DNA from: JAJDNW01 sp039714495
GTDB taxonomy: Bacteria; Desulfobacterota; Desulfobacteria; Desulfobacterales; B30-G6
Direction of reading: 5' to 3'
Length of the DNA stretch: 19,604 nucleotides
Assembly: GCA_039714495.1 (NCBI GenBank)
Contig: JBDLJD010000084.1
Coordinates: 1 to 19,604, forward strand
In this document: piece by piece, positions 7,394 through 14,941 of the stretch
Layout: each line of letters opens with the position of its first letter
Numbering within the stretch: position 1 is the stretch's first letter
Program-made: the position numbers and the translations under genes
The notes under the pieces: generated by a model
What the model was told of the DNA's origin: nothing
Databases searched by the model: none
Seen by the model: only the letters and a program-made list of their open reading frames with translations

Positions 7394-8164
7394 CTACTTT
7401 CCCACACCGGAAATAATTTCTGCCATTACCTCCCCGGCTTTGCCCTCGATGCGGATATCGGCATAGCTGTCCAGTTCCGTGGGGCCCAGGTTGATGATCA
7501 CAAGTTTGGCCCCGCTTTCGCTGGCATACCTGGGGATAAGGGATGCAGGATAGACGGAGAGCGTCGACCCCAGAACGATGCAGAGGTCGCAATTCCTGGA
7601 GCGCCGTTCTGCCTCGGAGAGAACCTCAAAAGGCAGCTGCTCGCCAAAGAGCACCGCATCCGGCTTGAGCATACCGCTGCACTTTTCGCAAACCGGTTCG
7701 TCGATGTCTTGGCTCATCCATTCCGCCACGGTCTGCATGGGAAACCGACTGCCGCAGTCAAGGCATTTGGCATGACTCAGGTCACCGTGGAGCTGGAAAA
7801 CCATCTCATCTGGAAGACCTGCCCGCTGGTGCAGCCCATCAACGTTCTGGGTGACGACCCCGTATAGTTTGCCGGTTGCATTCAACTCTGTAATGGCGAG
7901 ATGGGCAGGATTGGGATCGGCCTTGAACATGGAGAGATCGCCATCCGCAAGGAGGTCCCAGTGCAGTTTACGGGCCCTTTTGTCGGCCATGAACCGCTGG
8001 ATGGTGAAATCTTCGGGATCGTATTTGCTCCAGATGCCGTCTGCACCCCTGAAGTCGGGGATGCCCGATTCGGTGCTGACCCCCGCCCCGGTGAATATCA
8101 ATACCTTTTCTGATCTAATGATCAGGTCGGCTACTTCCTGGATTAGTACTTTATTCTTTTCCAT
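7394..8164 (-). CDS. cobB: Sir2-family NAD-dependent protein deacylase
   Basis: Sirtuins remove acetyl or other acyl groups from lysine using NAD, giving nicotinamide and O-acyl-ADP-ribose; in bacteria a known target is acetyl-CoA synthetase. The 256-residue protein has all core motifs: GAGVSTESGIPDFRG (26-40) and TQNVDGLHQRAG (105-116) for NAD binding, catalytic H126 in QLHGD, zinc cysteines C134/C137 and C159/C162, VLFGEQLP (171-178), and GSTLSVYPA (199-207). The ATG at 8164 has a perfect AGGAGGA (complement of 8173-8179) 8 nt upstream, so the longer frame from 8197 is rejected. A perfect hairpin sits 33 nt upstream, between it and the FmdB gene. Which acyl groups it prefers cannot be read from the sequence; the symbol is by family. 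Confidence 0.93.
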   Translation of the reverse strand: MEKNKVLIQEVADLIIRSEKVLIFTGAGVSTESGIPDFRGADGIWSKYDPEDFTIQRFMADKRARKLHWDLLADGDLSMFKADPNPAHLAITELNATGKLYGVVTQNVDGLHQRAGLPDEMVFQLHGDLSHAKCLDCGSRFPMQTVAEWMSQDIDEPVCEKCSGMLKPDAVLFGEQLPFEVLSEAERRSRNCDLCIVLGSTLSVYPASLIPRYASESGAKLVIINLGPTELDSYADIRIEGKAGEVMAEIISGVGK

Positions 8165-8197
8165 TTGAAAAATCCTCCTATGCGAATTCAACCACAC

Positions 8198-8242
8198 ACA
8201 ATAAAAGATTGATATTGCAACGCAATATCAATCTTTTATTGT
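8198..8242 (-). terminator. Perfect 21-bp hairpin between FmdB and sirtuin genes
   Basis: Arms 8198-8218 and 8222-8242 are exact reverse complements around a 3-nt loop. Read on the minus strand the descending arm contains AATCTTTTATTGT, so the stem carries paired A- and U-rich runs as in bidirectional intrinsic terminators. The FmdB stop codon (8228-8230) lies inside the first-transcribed arm, and the sirtuin ribosome binding site follows at 8173-8179. It may end FmdB transcription or attenuate read-through into the sirtuin gene. Confidence 0.65.
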
Positions 8243-8542
8243 TTTGGACAGGTCCGGCATGGTTTCCGGCTTGTCCTTCTGCATATAGCGGCTTTCCCCG
8301 TCTCGGGCGGTGACGTTTTCATATACACCGTCGTCTCTTTTAACGAGTTTGGTGAAGCCGAGGTCGCGCAGTTCGCTGTTGGTTTTCGGACTGCTGATGC
8401 CCACCAGGGAAATCAGTTTTCTGACACTTCCACGGCATACGGGGCAGGCCTTCAGGGGTTTTTCGTCCATGGGCTGGGTGATTTCGAAAACACGGCCCAG
8501 GTCGCAGGGTGTGTCTATATGTTCATATTCATATACCGGCAT
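8228..8542 (-). CDS. FmdB-family zinc-ribbon protein
   Basis: This 104-residue protein opens with MPVYEYEH and has the FmdB/CxxC regulatory layout (Pfam FmdB: MPxYEYxC..CG..FE...CPxCG). Function of the family is poorly defined; it was named for a putative regulator near formamidase or amidase genes. Here the second knuckle is present (CPVC, C33 and C36) but the first is reduced to a single cysteine (C13), with EYEHIDTPCDLGRVFE in its place, so a normal four-Cys site is not formed within one chain. The C-terminal part, with GFTKLVKRDDGVYENVTARD (62-81) and SRYMQKDKPETMP, is charged. It begins 34 nt after the UbiB-like stop, consistent with one operon, and its stop is in a hairpin. Confidence 0.8.
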   Translation of the reverse strand: MPVYEYEHIDTPCDLGRVFEITQPMDEKPLKACPVCRGSVRKLISLVGISSPKTNSELRDLGFTKLVKRDDGVYENVTARDGESRYMQKDKPETMPDLSKTIKD

Positions 8543-8576
8543 ATCATTTCTCTGAACTATACTGGTTAAAAAAATC

Positions 8577-10301
8577 TTAACTTTTACGCATTCCCCATAG
8601 AAAGGTCACCACGGAAAGCACGATCAGGATGACGCCCAGGGTTTTTGCCTTTTCGGCAATGTGGAGGTTTACGCCGCAAATCAGAAGCCCCGTGGCCAGA
8701 ACCGTCCACGAAAACCGCTTCACCGACAAGTCGATGCGCTTTATGGATTTGCGCGTTTCCGGGGACAACGACACGAGGATGGACAGTTTGCCCTGCTTGG
8801 CCTTTGTCAGCACCTGGTCGAGGTTGATGGGGAGCTTAAGGGCATGCTGCCCCAGTATGGCGATCTCTTCGGGCAATTCCTTCCAGTCCGCGAGCAGCTC
8901 TTCCTTGGCAAATTGACGGGCAAAGGGCATGGTTTTCTTCCAGGGATCGAATTCGGGATCGAGTTTGGTGGCCATGCCCGCCAGTATGCCCACGGCCCTG
9001 CCCACAAAAAGGAGTTCAGCCTGCAGTTGAAAGGGCATCTCCATGACCAGGTCGCGGTACTCCCGCATGAAGTATTTGGCTTCCTTGAAAGCGGTTTCCT
9101 GCAGTTTGCCCATGCTCACCCCCCACATCCGCTGGAACCAGTCTTCGTGGGCCTCTTCCAGGCGCCGTAGATCCGCCCCTGGCTGGAGAACGCCGGCAAT
9201 GGTGTAGGCCTGGATCACTTTGCGAGCATCCTGGGTGCCGATGCCGATGGCTGCCATCTGCATGGCCGCCTTGAGCCTCTCGGGAATAACGGCGGTCATG
9301 CCGAAATCGATGAATACGATTTGAAAACCGCGCCCGGCTGCAGGCGGGACGCGGTGGTTGGGTTCAAAGGCCTCGACTCCCGATTGGCGTTCTTCCGCGC
9401 TGGGGACCGGCTTTACAAACAGATTCCCCGGATGCGGGTCGGCGTGGATGAAATTGTTGCTGAAAATCTGCTGCATGTAGATGTCGTAAAGTTTGGCAGC
9501 CACGGCCCGGGGATCGATTCCGCAGGCGCTCATGCCCTGTGTATCACTGATTTTGATGTAAAAGACGTTTTCCATGGTCAGCACGCTCGGGGTGCAGTAG
9601 TCTCTGTACACGCCGGGGATGCATACATCGGGATCATCGGCAAAATCGGAGGCAAAATGCAGGATGTTTTCCTTTTCCCGGGCGAGGTTCAACTCGTAGC
9701 GGGTCGTGGCCGAGAATTCGGACATTAAAAGATCAAGGTCCATGTGACGACGGACGCTCTTGAACAGTTTGAGCCAATTGCAGACCAGAGCCATGACAGC
9801 CAGGTCGGTTTCCACCAGGCGCTGGATGCCGGGTCGCAGAATTTTAACCACGACTTCCTGCCCGTCGGGAAGCACGGCCAGGTGGGCCTGTGCCAAAGAG
9901 GCGGCTCCCAACGGTTTTTCGGCGAAGGATTTAAAAACCTGCTGGAGCGGCCGGTCGAATTCCACTTCGGCCAGCGCTTTTATAGCCGGGTAGGCTTCCG
10001 GTGCCACCTCGTCCTGCAGGCCGGCGAGTTCCTGGGTGATTTCCGGCGGGAAGATGTCCACCCGGATGCTCAAAAATTGTCCAAGCTTTATCAGTACTCC
10101 CCCCATCTCCATGGCCAGTTTCTTGTAGCTGCGGGCAACCGCCTGCCAGCGCGGCAGCGCTTCGGGGCGGATCCATCTCAAAAGCGGGTAGTTCAGAACC
10201 ACGTCCCACAAGACTGCCTGGAGCAGCACCTTGAAGAAAAACCAGCGGACTTTGCGGAAGCGTTTCCGGTGAAAGCCGGAGTTGTTTGACATGTCAGGCA
10301 T
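8577..10301 (-). CDS. UbiB/ABC1/ADCK atypical kinase-like protein
   Basis: The 574-residue protein carries every hallmark of the ABC1/UbiB family: the KxGQ motif (KLGQ, 72-75), the alanine-rich loop GAASLAQAH (132-140) in place of a glycine-rich loop, ATP-site lysine K153 (VVVKILRPG), HADPHPGN (286-293) and the metal-binding FIDFGM (330-335). Two C-terminal hydrophobic segments (about 530-548 and 553-570) should anchor it to the inner membrane, as in UbiB. The family supports quinone synthesis, probably as an ATPase or lipid chaperone; whether this one serves ubiquinone, menaquinone or another lipid cannot be told. The start is uncertain: ATGs at 10301 and 10292 both lack a clear Shine-Dalgarno, and the frame stays open to 10367 within a repeat element. 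It is followed closely by the FmdB gene. Confidence 0.9.
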   Translation of the reverse strand: MPDMSNNSGFHRKRFRKVRWFFFKVLLQAVLWDVVLNYPLLRWIRPEALPRWQAVARSYKKLAMEMGGVLIKLGQFLSIRVDIFPPEITQELAGLQDEVAPEAYPAIKALAEVEFDRPLQQVFKSFAEKPLGAASLAQAHLAVLPDGQEVVVKILRPGIQRLVETDLAVMALVCNWLKLFKSVRRHMDLDLLMSEFSATTRYELNLAREKENILHFASDFADDPDVCIPGVYRDYCTPSVLTMENVFYIKISDTQGMSACGIDPRAVAAKLYDIYMQQIFSNNFIHADPHPGNLFVKPVPSAEERQSGVEAFEPNHRVPPAAGRGFQIVFIDFGMTAVIPERLKAAMQMAAIGIGTQDARKVIQAYTIAGVLQPGADLRRLEEAHEDWFQRMWGVSMGKLQETAFKEAKYFMREYRDLVMEMPFQLQAELLFVGRAVGILAGMATKLDPEFDPWKKTMPFARQFAKEELLADWKELPEEIAILGQHALKLPINLDQVLTKAKQGKLSILVSLSPETRKSIKRIDLSVKRFSWTVLATGLLICGVNLHIAEKAKTLGVILIVLSVVTFLWGMRKS

Positions 10302-10336
10302 AGCAAACTGAGTATAAAATGGACGGCCGGGCAGGT

Positions 10337-10494
10337 CAACATCCGAAAATGAACATCGAACATCCAACGTCCAACATCCAATGTCGAATGGCGTTTGTCA
10401 GCTAATTGTATTCAGTATTTGTGGGCTTTCAGCCTTGAGCAAAGCGGCAACGTTTCGAGATTCAGCGTTCGATGTTCGATGTTGGGCGTTCATC
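10337..10494. repeat. Inverted heptad element, copy B
   Basis: Left-arm units are gaacatc, gaacatc, caacgtc, caacatc, caatgtc, gaatggc (10351-10392), with an extra in-phase caacatc at 10337-10343. Right-arm units are tttcgag, attcagc, gttcgat, gttcgat, gttgggc, gttcatc (10453-10494). The first ~69 nt match copy A at roughly 60 positions. The middle is longer than in copy A by about 20 nt. It lies between the M23 and UbiB genes. Confidence 0.8.
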
Positions 10495-10506
10495 TGTTGA
10501 TCTCCA

Positions 10507-10527
10507 TACTGCCTACTGCTTACTGTT
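10507..10527. repeat. Short TACTGCC heptad array
   Basis: Three in-phase units, tactgcc, tactgct and tactgtt, follow copy B of the inverted element just as the longer pyrimidine-rich array follows copy A. This suggests the heptad tail belongs to the same composite unit. Confidence 0.5.
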
Positions 10528-10595
10528 GTTCTATGGCTTTTATGCGTCCTCTAATGCTCTGGTAGTTATGGTTTGAAGGTGATGTAAGAGGGTAT

Positions 10596-11459
10596 TCAGG
10601 GCAGGGCGAATTTTTTATTGACCAGGCGCATGGGGTCGATAGGCGTGCGACCCACGCTGACCCCCCAGTGAAGATGCGGGCCGGTAGTCCGACCGGTCTG
10701 GCCCACTCTGGCGACAACCTCTCCCTGGCGGACCAGGTCGCCTTCCTCCACCGCCACGCTGTCCAGGTGGATGAAGATGGAGCTGACCCCAAGTCCGTGG
10801 TCGATCATCAGCACATTACCCATGAGAAAGGTGTCTTCAGCCACCAGTCGGGCAATGCCGTCTGCCGGACTGCGAGTCGGTGTTCCCCGGGGGGCGGCGA
10901 TGTCGATACCGGAATGGGGTGCGCGGGGTTGGCCGTTAAGGACGCGTTGACTGCCGAAAACACCTGAAATTCTGCCTTTCACCGGCATTACAAAACCGTT
11001 TTTTAAAAAAAGCGGCAAAACATAGGGCGCGGTCCCCCGAGCAGCCTTGATTTTCATTCGATCCGTTTCAATGCGCATGCGTTCTCCCTGTGCCGGATTC
11101 ACATGGTTTTTGGCCAGACCGTCGATGTGCTGCACAGGGAAGTCATATTTGAGCGTTTGAATGGTGTGCGATACGCTTTCGTTTTTATGGCGGGCTTTCA
11201 CCAGAAGGTCCCGTTTCAAATCTCTGGAAAATCCCAAGATGAAATAGCCCTGCGGGCTGACAATGTGATTCTTGCCATTCACGCGCAGGCTGGATCCAGG
11301 CGTCACCTTGCCGACGATCATATCCCCCTGGAAAGATCTTGCCGGAACCTGGAGTTCCAACGCCCGTGATTCAGTGGCCATCAGGATCAGAAGAAGTGCT
11401 GTGAAGAGAACCCGGTGAAGTATACAGGACATGGGAAGCTTTGGCATGAAAGCATCCAT
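10596..11459 (-). CDS. M23-family (LytM/NlpD-like) metallopeptidase
   Basis: This 287-residue protein has a signal-type N-terminus (basic residues, then a hydrophobic core at about 17-27, with likely cleavage after SRA at 33) and a C-terminal peptidase M23 domain (about 155-285). Zinc and catalytic motifs are intact: HSGIDIAAPRGTP (182-194, ligands H182 and D186), FIHLD (229-233, H231) and GPHLHW (260-265, H262/H264). That predicts an active endopeptidase cutting peptidoglycan cross-links in the periplasm, unlike the degenerate EnvC/NlpD type. The central segment 35-150 looks like a small beta domain; I do not recognise a named domain. Starts at 11459 and 11447 are both possible; neither has a strong ribosome binding site. 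The heptad element B separates it from the UbiB-like gene downstream. Confidence 0.9.
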   Translation of the reverse strand: MDAFMPKLPMSCILHRVLFTALLLILMATESRALELQVPARSFQGDMIVGKVTPGSSLRVNGKNHIVSPQGYFILGFSRDLKRDLLVKARHKNESVSHTIQTLKYDFPVQHIDGLAKNHVNPAQGERMRIETDRMKIKAARGTAPYVLPLFLKNGFVMPVKGRISGVFGSQRVLNGQPRAPHSGIDIAAPRGTPTRSPADGIARLVAEDTFLMGNVLMIDHGLGVSSIFIHLDSVAVEEGDLVRQGEVVARVGQTGRTTGPHLHWGVSVGRTPIDPMRLVNKKFALP

Positions 11460-11584
11460 AGCGCTTTTGATGGTTTAATGCAATGACATGGTTATTATTT
11501 CATTTAAAGAATTAAATCTCAGCATCCTCTGCGTCGAGCGCAGCGGGCGGTGAAATACCTCAGGGTCTTTTATGGCGAATATCA

Positions 11585-11607
11585 TGCCACCCTTTTCAGG
11601 GGTGGCA
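11585..11607. other. Short hairpin upstream of cls
   Basis: TGCCACCC (11585-11592) and GGGTGGCA (11600-11607) form a perfect 8-bp stem with a 7-nt loop. No T-run follows on either strand. It lies about 50 nt before the cardiolipin synthase start, in the M23/cls divergent region, and may be a leader hairpin. Confidence 0.35.
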
Positions 11608-11654
11608 ATTGACTTGAGGTTGAGTTGTTCCAGGCGTTATGGCAAGGTGGCGGC

Positions 11655-13085
11655 ATGGAACTGACCATCATTATCGGGGCAATAATCACTTTTTTTGAAG
11701 TGGCCGGGATAATTTCAGCCCTCGACGCCATTATGAAAACACGGACATCCCAGGGCGCCATTGCTTGGGCGGTCTCACTGGTAACGATGCCGTTCATCGT
11801 GGTGCCTCTTTACTGGATATTCGGCCGCAACAAATTCAGGGGCTATGTCAAGCTGAGGAATTCGGCAGACACCCAGGCGCGGCAGGTCATCAACGGGATA
11901 AAAAAGATTTTCCGTGAAAGGGACGTGATCGATGATGCGGCCCAATATCGAAATGCGGTGGCGCTGACAAATATGAGCGATATGCCGATGACTCGGTTCA
12001 ACAGGGCCGATTTGCTCATTGACGGCAGGGAGACATTCGAGAGCATTTTCGCCGGCATCGATTCCGCGCGTGACTATATTCTGATTCAATTTTTTATCGT
12101 CCATGACGACGTACTGGGCAAAAGGCTGCAACAGAGCCTGGCCCGGCAGGCACGAGCGGGTGTTCGCGTGTATTTTCTTTTTGACGAGATCGGCTGCCAC
12201 AAGCTTTCGACCGCGTATTTGGATGAAATGCGCAAAGCGGGCATCGAAGCCTTGCCTTTTGGCACGACCAAGGGCAGGACCAATAAATTTCAGCTCAACT
12301 TTCGCAATCACCGCAAGATCGTGGTCGTCGACGGCAGGTCGGCCTGGGTGGGCGGCCACAATGTCGGGGATGAGTACCTTGGGGAAAGCGCCCGCTTTGG
12401 GCCGTGGCGGGATACGCATGTGAAGGTGACCGGGCCTGCCGTTCAGGGGGCGCAATACAGCTTTCTGGAGGACTGGTACTGGGCCGGCGCCACCATTCCG
12501 GAACTCAATTGGGTCCCGGATGCTGATGGCACGGAGGGGATTCTAAGCCAGGTGGTGGCTTCGGGTCCTGCGGACAACCTCGACACCTGCGGTCTGATGT
12601 TTGTGCATGCGTTCAACTCTGCCAGGAAGCGTGTCTGGATTGCGAGCCCCTATTTCGTACCGGATCGTCAGACCCTCACCGCTCTTCAACTGGCTGCCCT
12701 GAGGGGGGTGGATGTCCGTATTCTGCTGCCGGAAAAACCCGACCACCTGCTGGTATACCTGGCGTCCTTTTCCTATTACGGGGAAACACTGCCGGTCGGC
12801 ATCGAGATTTATCGCTACACTTCCGGCTTCATGCACCAGAAGGTCATGCTGGTAGACGACAGCATAGCAGGCGTCGGTACGGCCAATTTTGACAACCGCT
12901 CTTTCAGGCTGAATTTTGAGATCACCATGGTTTTTTTTGATAATCCGTTTGCCGGCAAGGTCGAAAGAATGCTGGAAAACGACTTTGCCAACAGCCGCCG
13001 AGTGACCATGGCGGACGTAAACGAACGTTTTATCGGCTTCAAGGTTCTGACCCGCCTGGCGCGCCTCATGTCACCTATTTTATAA
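11655..13085 (+). CDS. cls: Cardiolipin synthase (phospholipase D family)
   Basis: The enzyme condenses two phosphatidylglycerol molecules into cardiolipin and glycerol at the inner membrane. The 476-residue protein has two N-terminal membrane segments (about 3-24 and 34-56) with the family's typical QGAIAW...P..GR pattern. Two HKD motifs of the PLD superfamily follow: H219-x-K221-x4-D226 (RNHRKIVVVDGRSAWVGGHN) and H394-x-K396-x4-D401 (FMHQKVMLVDDS), each followed by a conserved glycine/asparagine box (GVGTANFDNRS at 406-416). Length and order fit ClsA-type enzymes. The ATG at 11655 has AAGGTGG just upstream (11644-11650); a TTG at 11625 would add 10 residues. Its 3' end overlaps the convergent exporter gene by 6 nt. 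The substrate could be a related phospholipid, but cardiolipin synthase is by far the likeliest. Confidence 0.93.
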   Translation: MELTIIIGAIITFFEVAGIISALDAIMKTRTSQGAIAWAVSLVTMPFIVVPLYWIFGRNKFRGYVKLRNSADTQARQVINGIKKIFRERDVIDDAAQYRNAVALTNMSDMPMTRFNRADLLIDGRETFESIFAGIDSARDYILIQFFIVHDDVLGKRLQQSLARQARAGVRVYFLFDEIGCHKLSTAYLDEMRKAGIEALPFGTTKGRTNKFQLNFRNHRKIVVVDGRSAWVGGHNVGDEYLGESARFGPWRDTHVKVTGPAVQGAQYSFLEDWYWAGATIPELNWVPDADGTEGILSQVVASGPADNLDTCGLMFVHAFNSARKRVWIASPYFVPDRQTLTALQLAALRGVDVRILLPEKPDHLLVYLASFSYYGETLPVGIEIYRYTSGFMHQKVMLVDDSIAGVGTANFDNRSFRLNFEITMVFFDNPFAGKVERMLENDFANSRRVTMADVNERFIGFKVLTRLARLMSPIL

Positions 13086-14282
13086 ATCCTCCCGGGCAGA
13101 TCGCCTGGCAGCAAACAGAATGGAACTTGCTGCAATCAGCAGCAGGGCTAAAATAGTACCGGCCAGCGGGCGGGCCGTACCATCGTGGAAGATGCTCAGA
13201 CTGATGGCAGCCAGGGCGCCCATGACCATGGGAATGGTGTTGGCCATGGCTGATGCAACACCGGTGGGGCGGTCGGTAGCGTCGATGGCTCGCATGGGGG
13301 CAATGGCGAAAACCGGCCCCATGCCAAAGGTAGTCACACAAAAAAGCAGGGTCAGCCTAAAAGTTGAGAGATGTCCGCTGAACACGATCGCGGCCAGTCC
13401 CAGGGCTCCGATGGCTGCAATGATCAGACCGGCGCGCAAAAGGGTGTTCATGTGCAGCCGGCCCGCAATTTTTTGGGTGATGATATTGGATACCATGTAG
13501 GCCAGGACTGGTCCGGTCATGAAAAGTCCGTAGTACTGCGTGGGCACGGAAAGATGGGAGATCAGAATGAACGGGGCTGCCGTGACCATGGCCATGATGG
13601 TACCCGAGCCGGCACCGGTCATAATGGCATAGTTCATAAAATGCCGGTTTCCCAAAAGGTTGAGGTAGTCGCGGACAATCCGGCCGGGGCGGACAACTGC
13701 GCGGGTGGGCGTCGATGTTTCCGGGAGAAATCGCCAGATAATGATCGATGTAATGGCGCCAAACAGTGTGATCAATAGAAAATTAACACGCCAGCCAAAC
13801 AGCACGTGGACATACCCCCCGATGATCGGTGCGGTGGCCGGCGCCAGTGCGATGGCCATGCCGTATATGGCCATGGCCCTCACCCTTTGGGTACCCTTGA
13901 AAAAATCATGGATAATGGCATACACAAGCACGGCTTCCGCTGCAGAGAAAATTCCCTGAAAAATACGGATGGTGATGAGCTGGGAGATGGATTGGGCTGC
14001 AGCACAGATCAGACTGACCACGGTGAAACCGACCATTCCCAGGAGCATGGTGGGGCGCCGTCCGAACCGGTCGGAGGCAGGGCCATAAATGAGCTGCATG
14101 AGACCGAAAGCCATGGCATTGAGGCTCAAGGACAATTTGACCACTGCCGGTGTGGTGTTAAAATAGGTCGACAGGTGAGGCATGCTGGGCGTGTACAGAT
14201 GGGTGGACATCATGGCGGTTGCCGTGGCCATGATCAATCCGGTCAATATTGCGCCTTTTTTAAGCCCGCCATTCTGTTCCAC
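13080..14282 (-). CDS. Bcr/CflA-type MFS drug exporter
   Basis: The product is a 400-residue major facilitator protein with about 12 hydrophobic segments. Features of the DHA1 drug:proton antiporter Bcr/CflA group are the early TPSMPHLSTYF (31-41), the MFS motif A between helices 2 and 3 (YGPASDRFGRRP, 66-77), and APATAPIIGGY after helix 5, resembling antiporter motif C. It probably exports drugs or small hydrophobic compounds from the inner membrane; the substrate is unknown. The start is GTG (14280-14282) with AGGAG (complement of 14289-14293) 6 nt upstream, so the call is firm. Its 3' end overlaps the cardiolipin synthase gene by 6 nt, tail to tail. No regulator sits beside it. Confidence 0.9.
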   Translation of the reverse strand: MEQNGGLKKGAILTGLIMATATAMMSTHLYTPSMPHLSTYFNTTPAVVKLSLSLNAMAFGLMQLIYGPASDRFGRRPTMLLGMVGFTVVSLICAAAQSISQLITIRIFQGIFSAAEAVLVYAIIHDFFKGTQRVRAMAIYGMAIALAPATAPIIGGYVHVLFGWRVNFLLITLFGAITSIIIWRFLPETSTPTRAVVRPGRIVRDYLNLLGNRHFMNYAIMTGAGSGTIMAMVTAAPFILISHLSVPTQYYGLFMTGPVLAYMVSNIITQKIAGRLHMNTLLRAGLIIAAIGALGLAAIVFSGHLSTFRLTLLFCVTTFGMGPVFAIAPMRAIDATDRPTGVASAMANTIPMVMGALAAISLSIFHDGTARPLAGTILALLLIAASSILFAARRSAREDL

Positions 14283-14420
14283 AGCCTACTCCTGCATATA
14301 AGGGAAAAATTCATGGAAAGATAGGCGTAAGACGCGGTTTTGTCAATTAAATTGCTCTAGGACGGGCAGAGGGGAGACGGCGAGACGATTATTCAATCCA
14401 AACAGAAAAGACCGGTCAGC

Positions 14421-14440
14421 AACGGCAAAGGGTTGCCGTT
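14421..14440. other. Perfect 8-bp hairpin downstream of the RR-rich gene
   Basis: AACGGCAA (14421-14428) and TTGCCGTT (14433-14440) are exact reverse complements around a 4-nt loop. On the minus strand this follows the small RR-rich gene, and a T-rich stretch (TCTTTTCTGTTT) begins about 12 nt beyond. It may act as a weak terminator for that gene. Confidence 0.3.
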
Positions 14441-14470
14441 ACATATGGGGCAGCGGGGTTTTGCCTGTTG

Positions 14471-14617
14471 TCAGGGCCTTTGTTTCAGACGCCTGTCAGA
14501 CATGCTTCGCCGGTTCTGGTCCATTCTGCGTTCAGGGATGTGCACAGCGTAAGTAAATTGACGCCTGTCGGCACCGGAGCGACGGCCGTGGTTGTCAAAA
14601 TGCGCAGCTCTGTTCAT
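14471..14617 (-). CDS. Small RR-rich protein, 48 residues
   Basis: The ATG at 14617 has a perfect AGGAGGA (complement of 14626-14632) 8 nt upstream, which makes a 48-residue product far likelier than the 88-residue open frame from 14737. The protein is dominated by arginine pairs in a spaced pattern: GRRSGADRRQF (11-21), ERRMDQNRRS and MSDRR towards the end. I do not recognise an established family name. Two features stand out: RR-x4-RR-like spacing repeated twice, and a PilZ-domain gene next door whose own N-terminal motif is an RxxxR cluster. The gene has an excellent promoter candidate (14788-14817) and a leader of about 165 nt. It may be a small nucleic-acid- or membrane-binding protein, but nothing here shows that. 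Confidence 0.6.
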   Translation of the reverse strand: MNRAAHFDNHGRRSGADRRQFTYAVHIPERRMDQNRRSMSDRRLKQRP

Positions 14618-14787
14618 GTTCTTTTTCCTCCTGAAGATTGATGGATGAGTGTTGCCATGCAATGCACTCAAAATAAAATAGGAGCTTTGATCCCGTAGGG
14701 GGTTTTTACGAATCGGTGTAAGAAATGAATACGGCATCGTTTATTGAACTGGCAATTATTAAAGATTACGATTGTGTTTGACCAATC

Positions 14788-14817
14788 ATTTTATCACAAT
14801 ATGTGGTGGTTTGTCAA
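14788..14817 (-). promoter_or_regulatory. Strong sigma70-like promoter for the RR-rich gene
   Basis: On the minus strand a perfect TTGACA (complement of 14812-14817) is followed after 18 nt by TAAAAT (complement of 14788-14793, 5 of 6). The region is AT-rich. A start site near 14780 would give a leader of about 165 nt before the ATG at 14617. Confidence 0.6.
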
Positions 14818-14825
14818 TTAAAAAA

Positions 14826-14837
14826 ACCATATATGGT
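14826..14837. promoter_or_regulatory. Palindrome ACCATATATGGT next to the promoter
   Basis: A perfect 12-bp palindrome lies 8 nt upstream of the -35 box at 14812-14817. That position suits an activator or repressor site. No matching second copy was noticed in the window. Confidence 0.35.
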
Positions 14838-14941
14838 ATTCATTTCAAGGGAAAATCAGGATTCAGGGACCTGTCCGCAGTCCTCGGGCGTTTCCAAAAT
14901 AAACTGAGTTTTAAGGGGCCTGTAAAATCAACCCATCCAGG

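Noticed and set aside
10302..10367. N-terminal extension of the UbiB-like protein
   Set aside because: The extra 22 residues are read from the heptad element region and have no family similarity or ribosome binding site.
11775..12455. 226-residue minus-strand frame
   Set aside because: Antisense to cardiolipin synthase, which has both HKD motifs in the other frame.
13806..14324. 172-residue plus-strand frame rich in His and Gly
   Set aside because: Antisense to the MFS exporter; the His/Gly content reflects the complement of hydrophobic codons.
14618..14737. N-terminal extension of the RR-rich protein to 88 residues
   Set aside because: A perfect Shine-Dalgarno lies within it, just ahead of the ATG at 14617; the extension looks like leader sequence.
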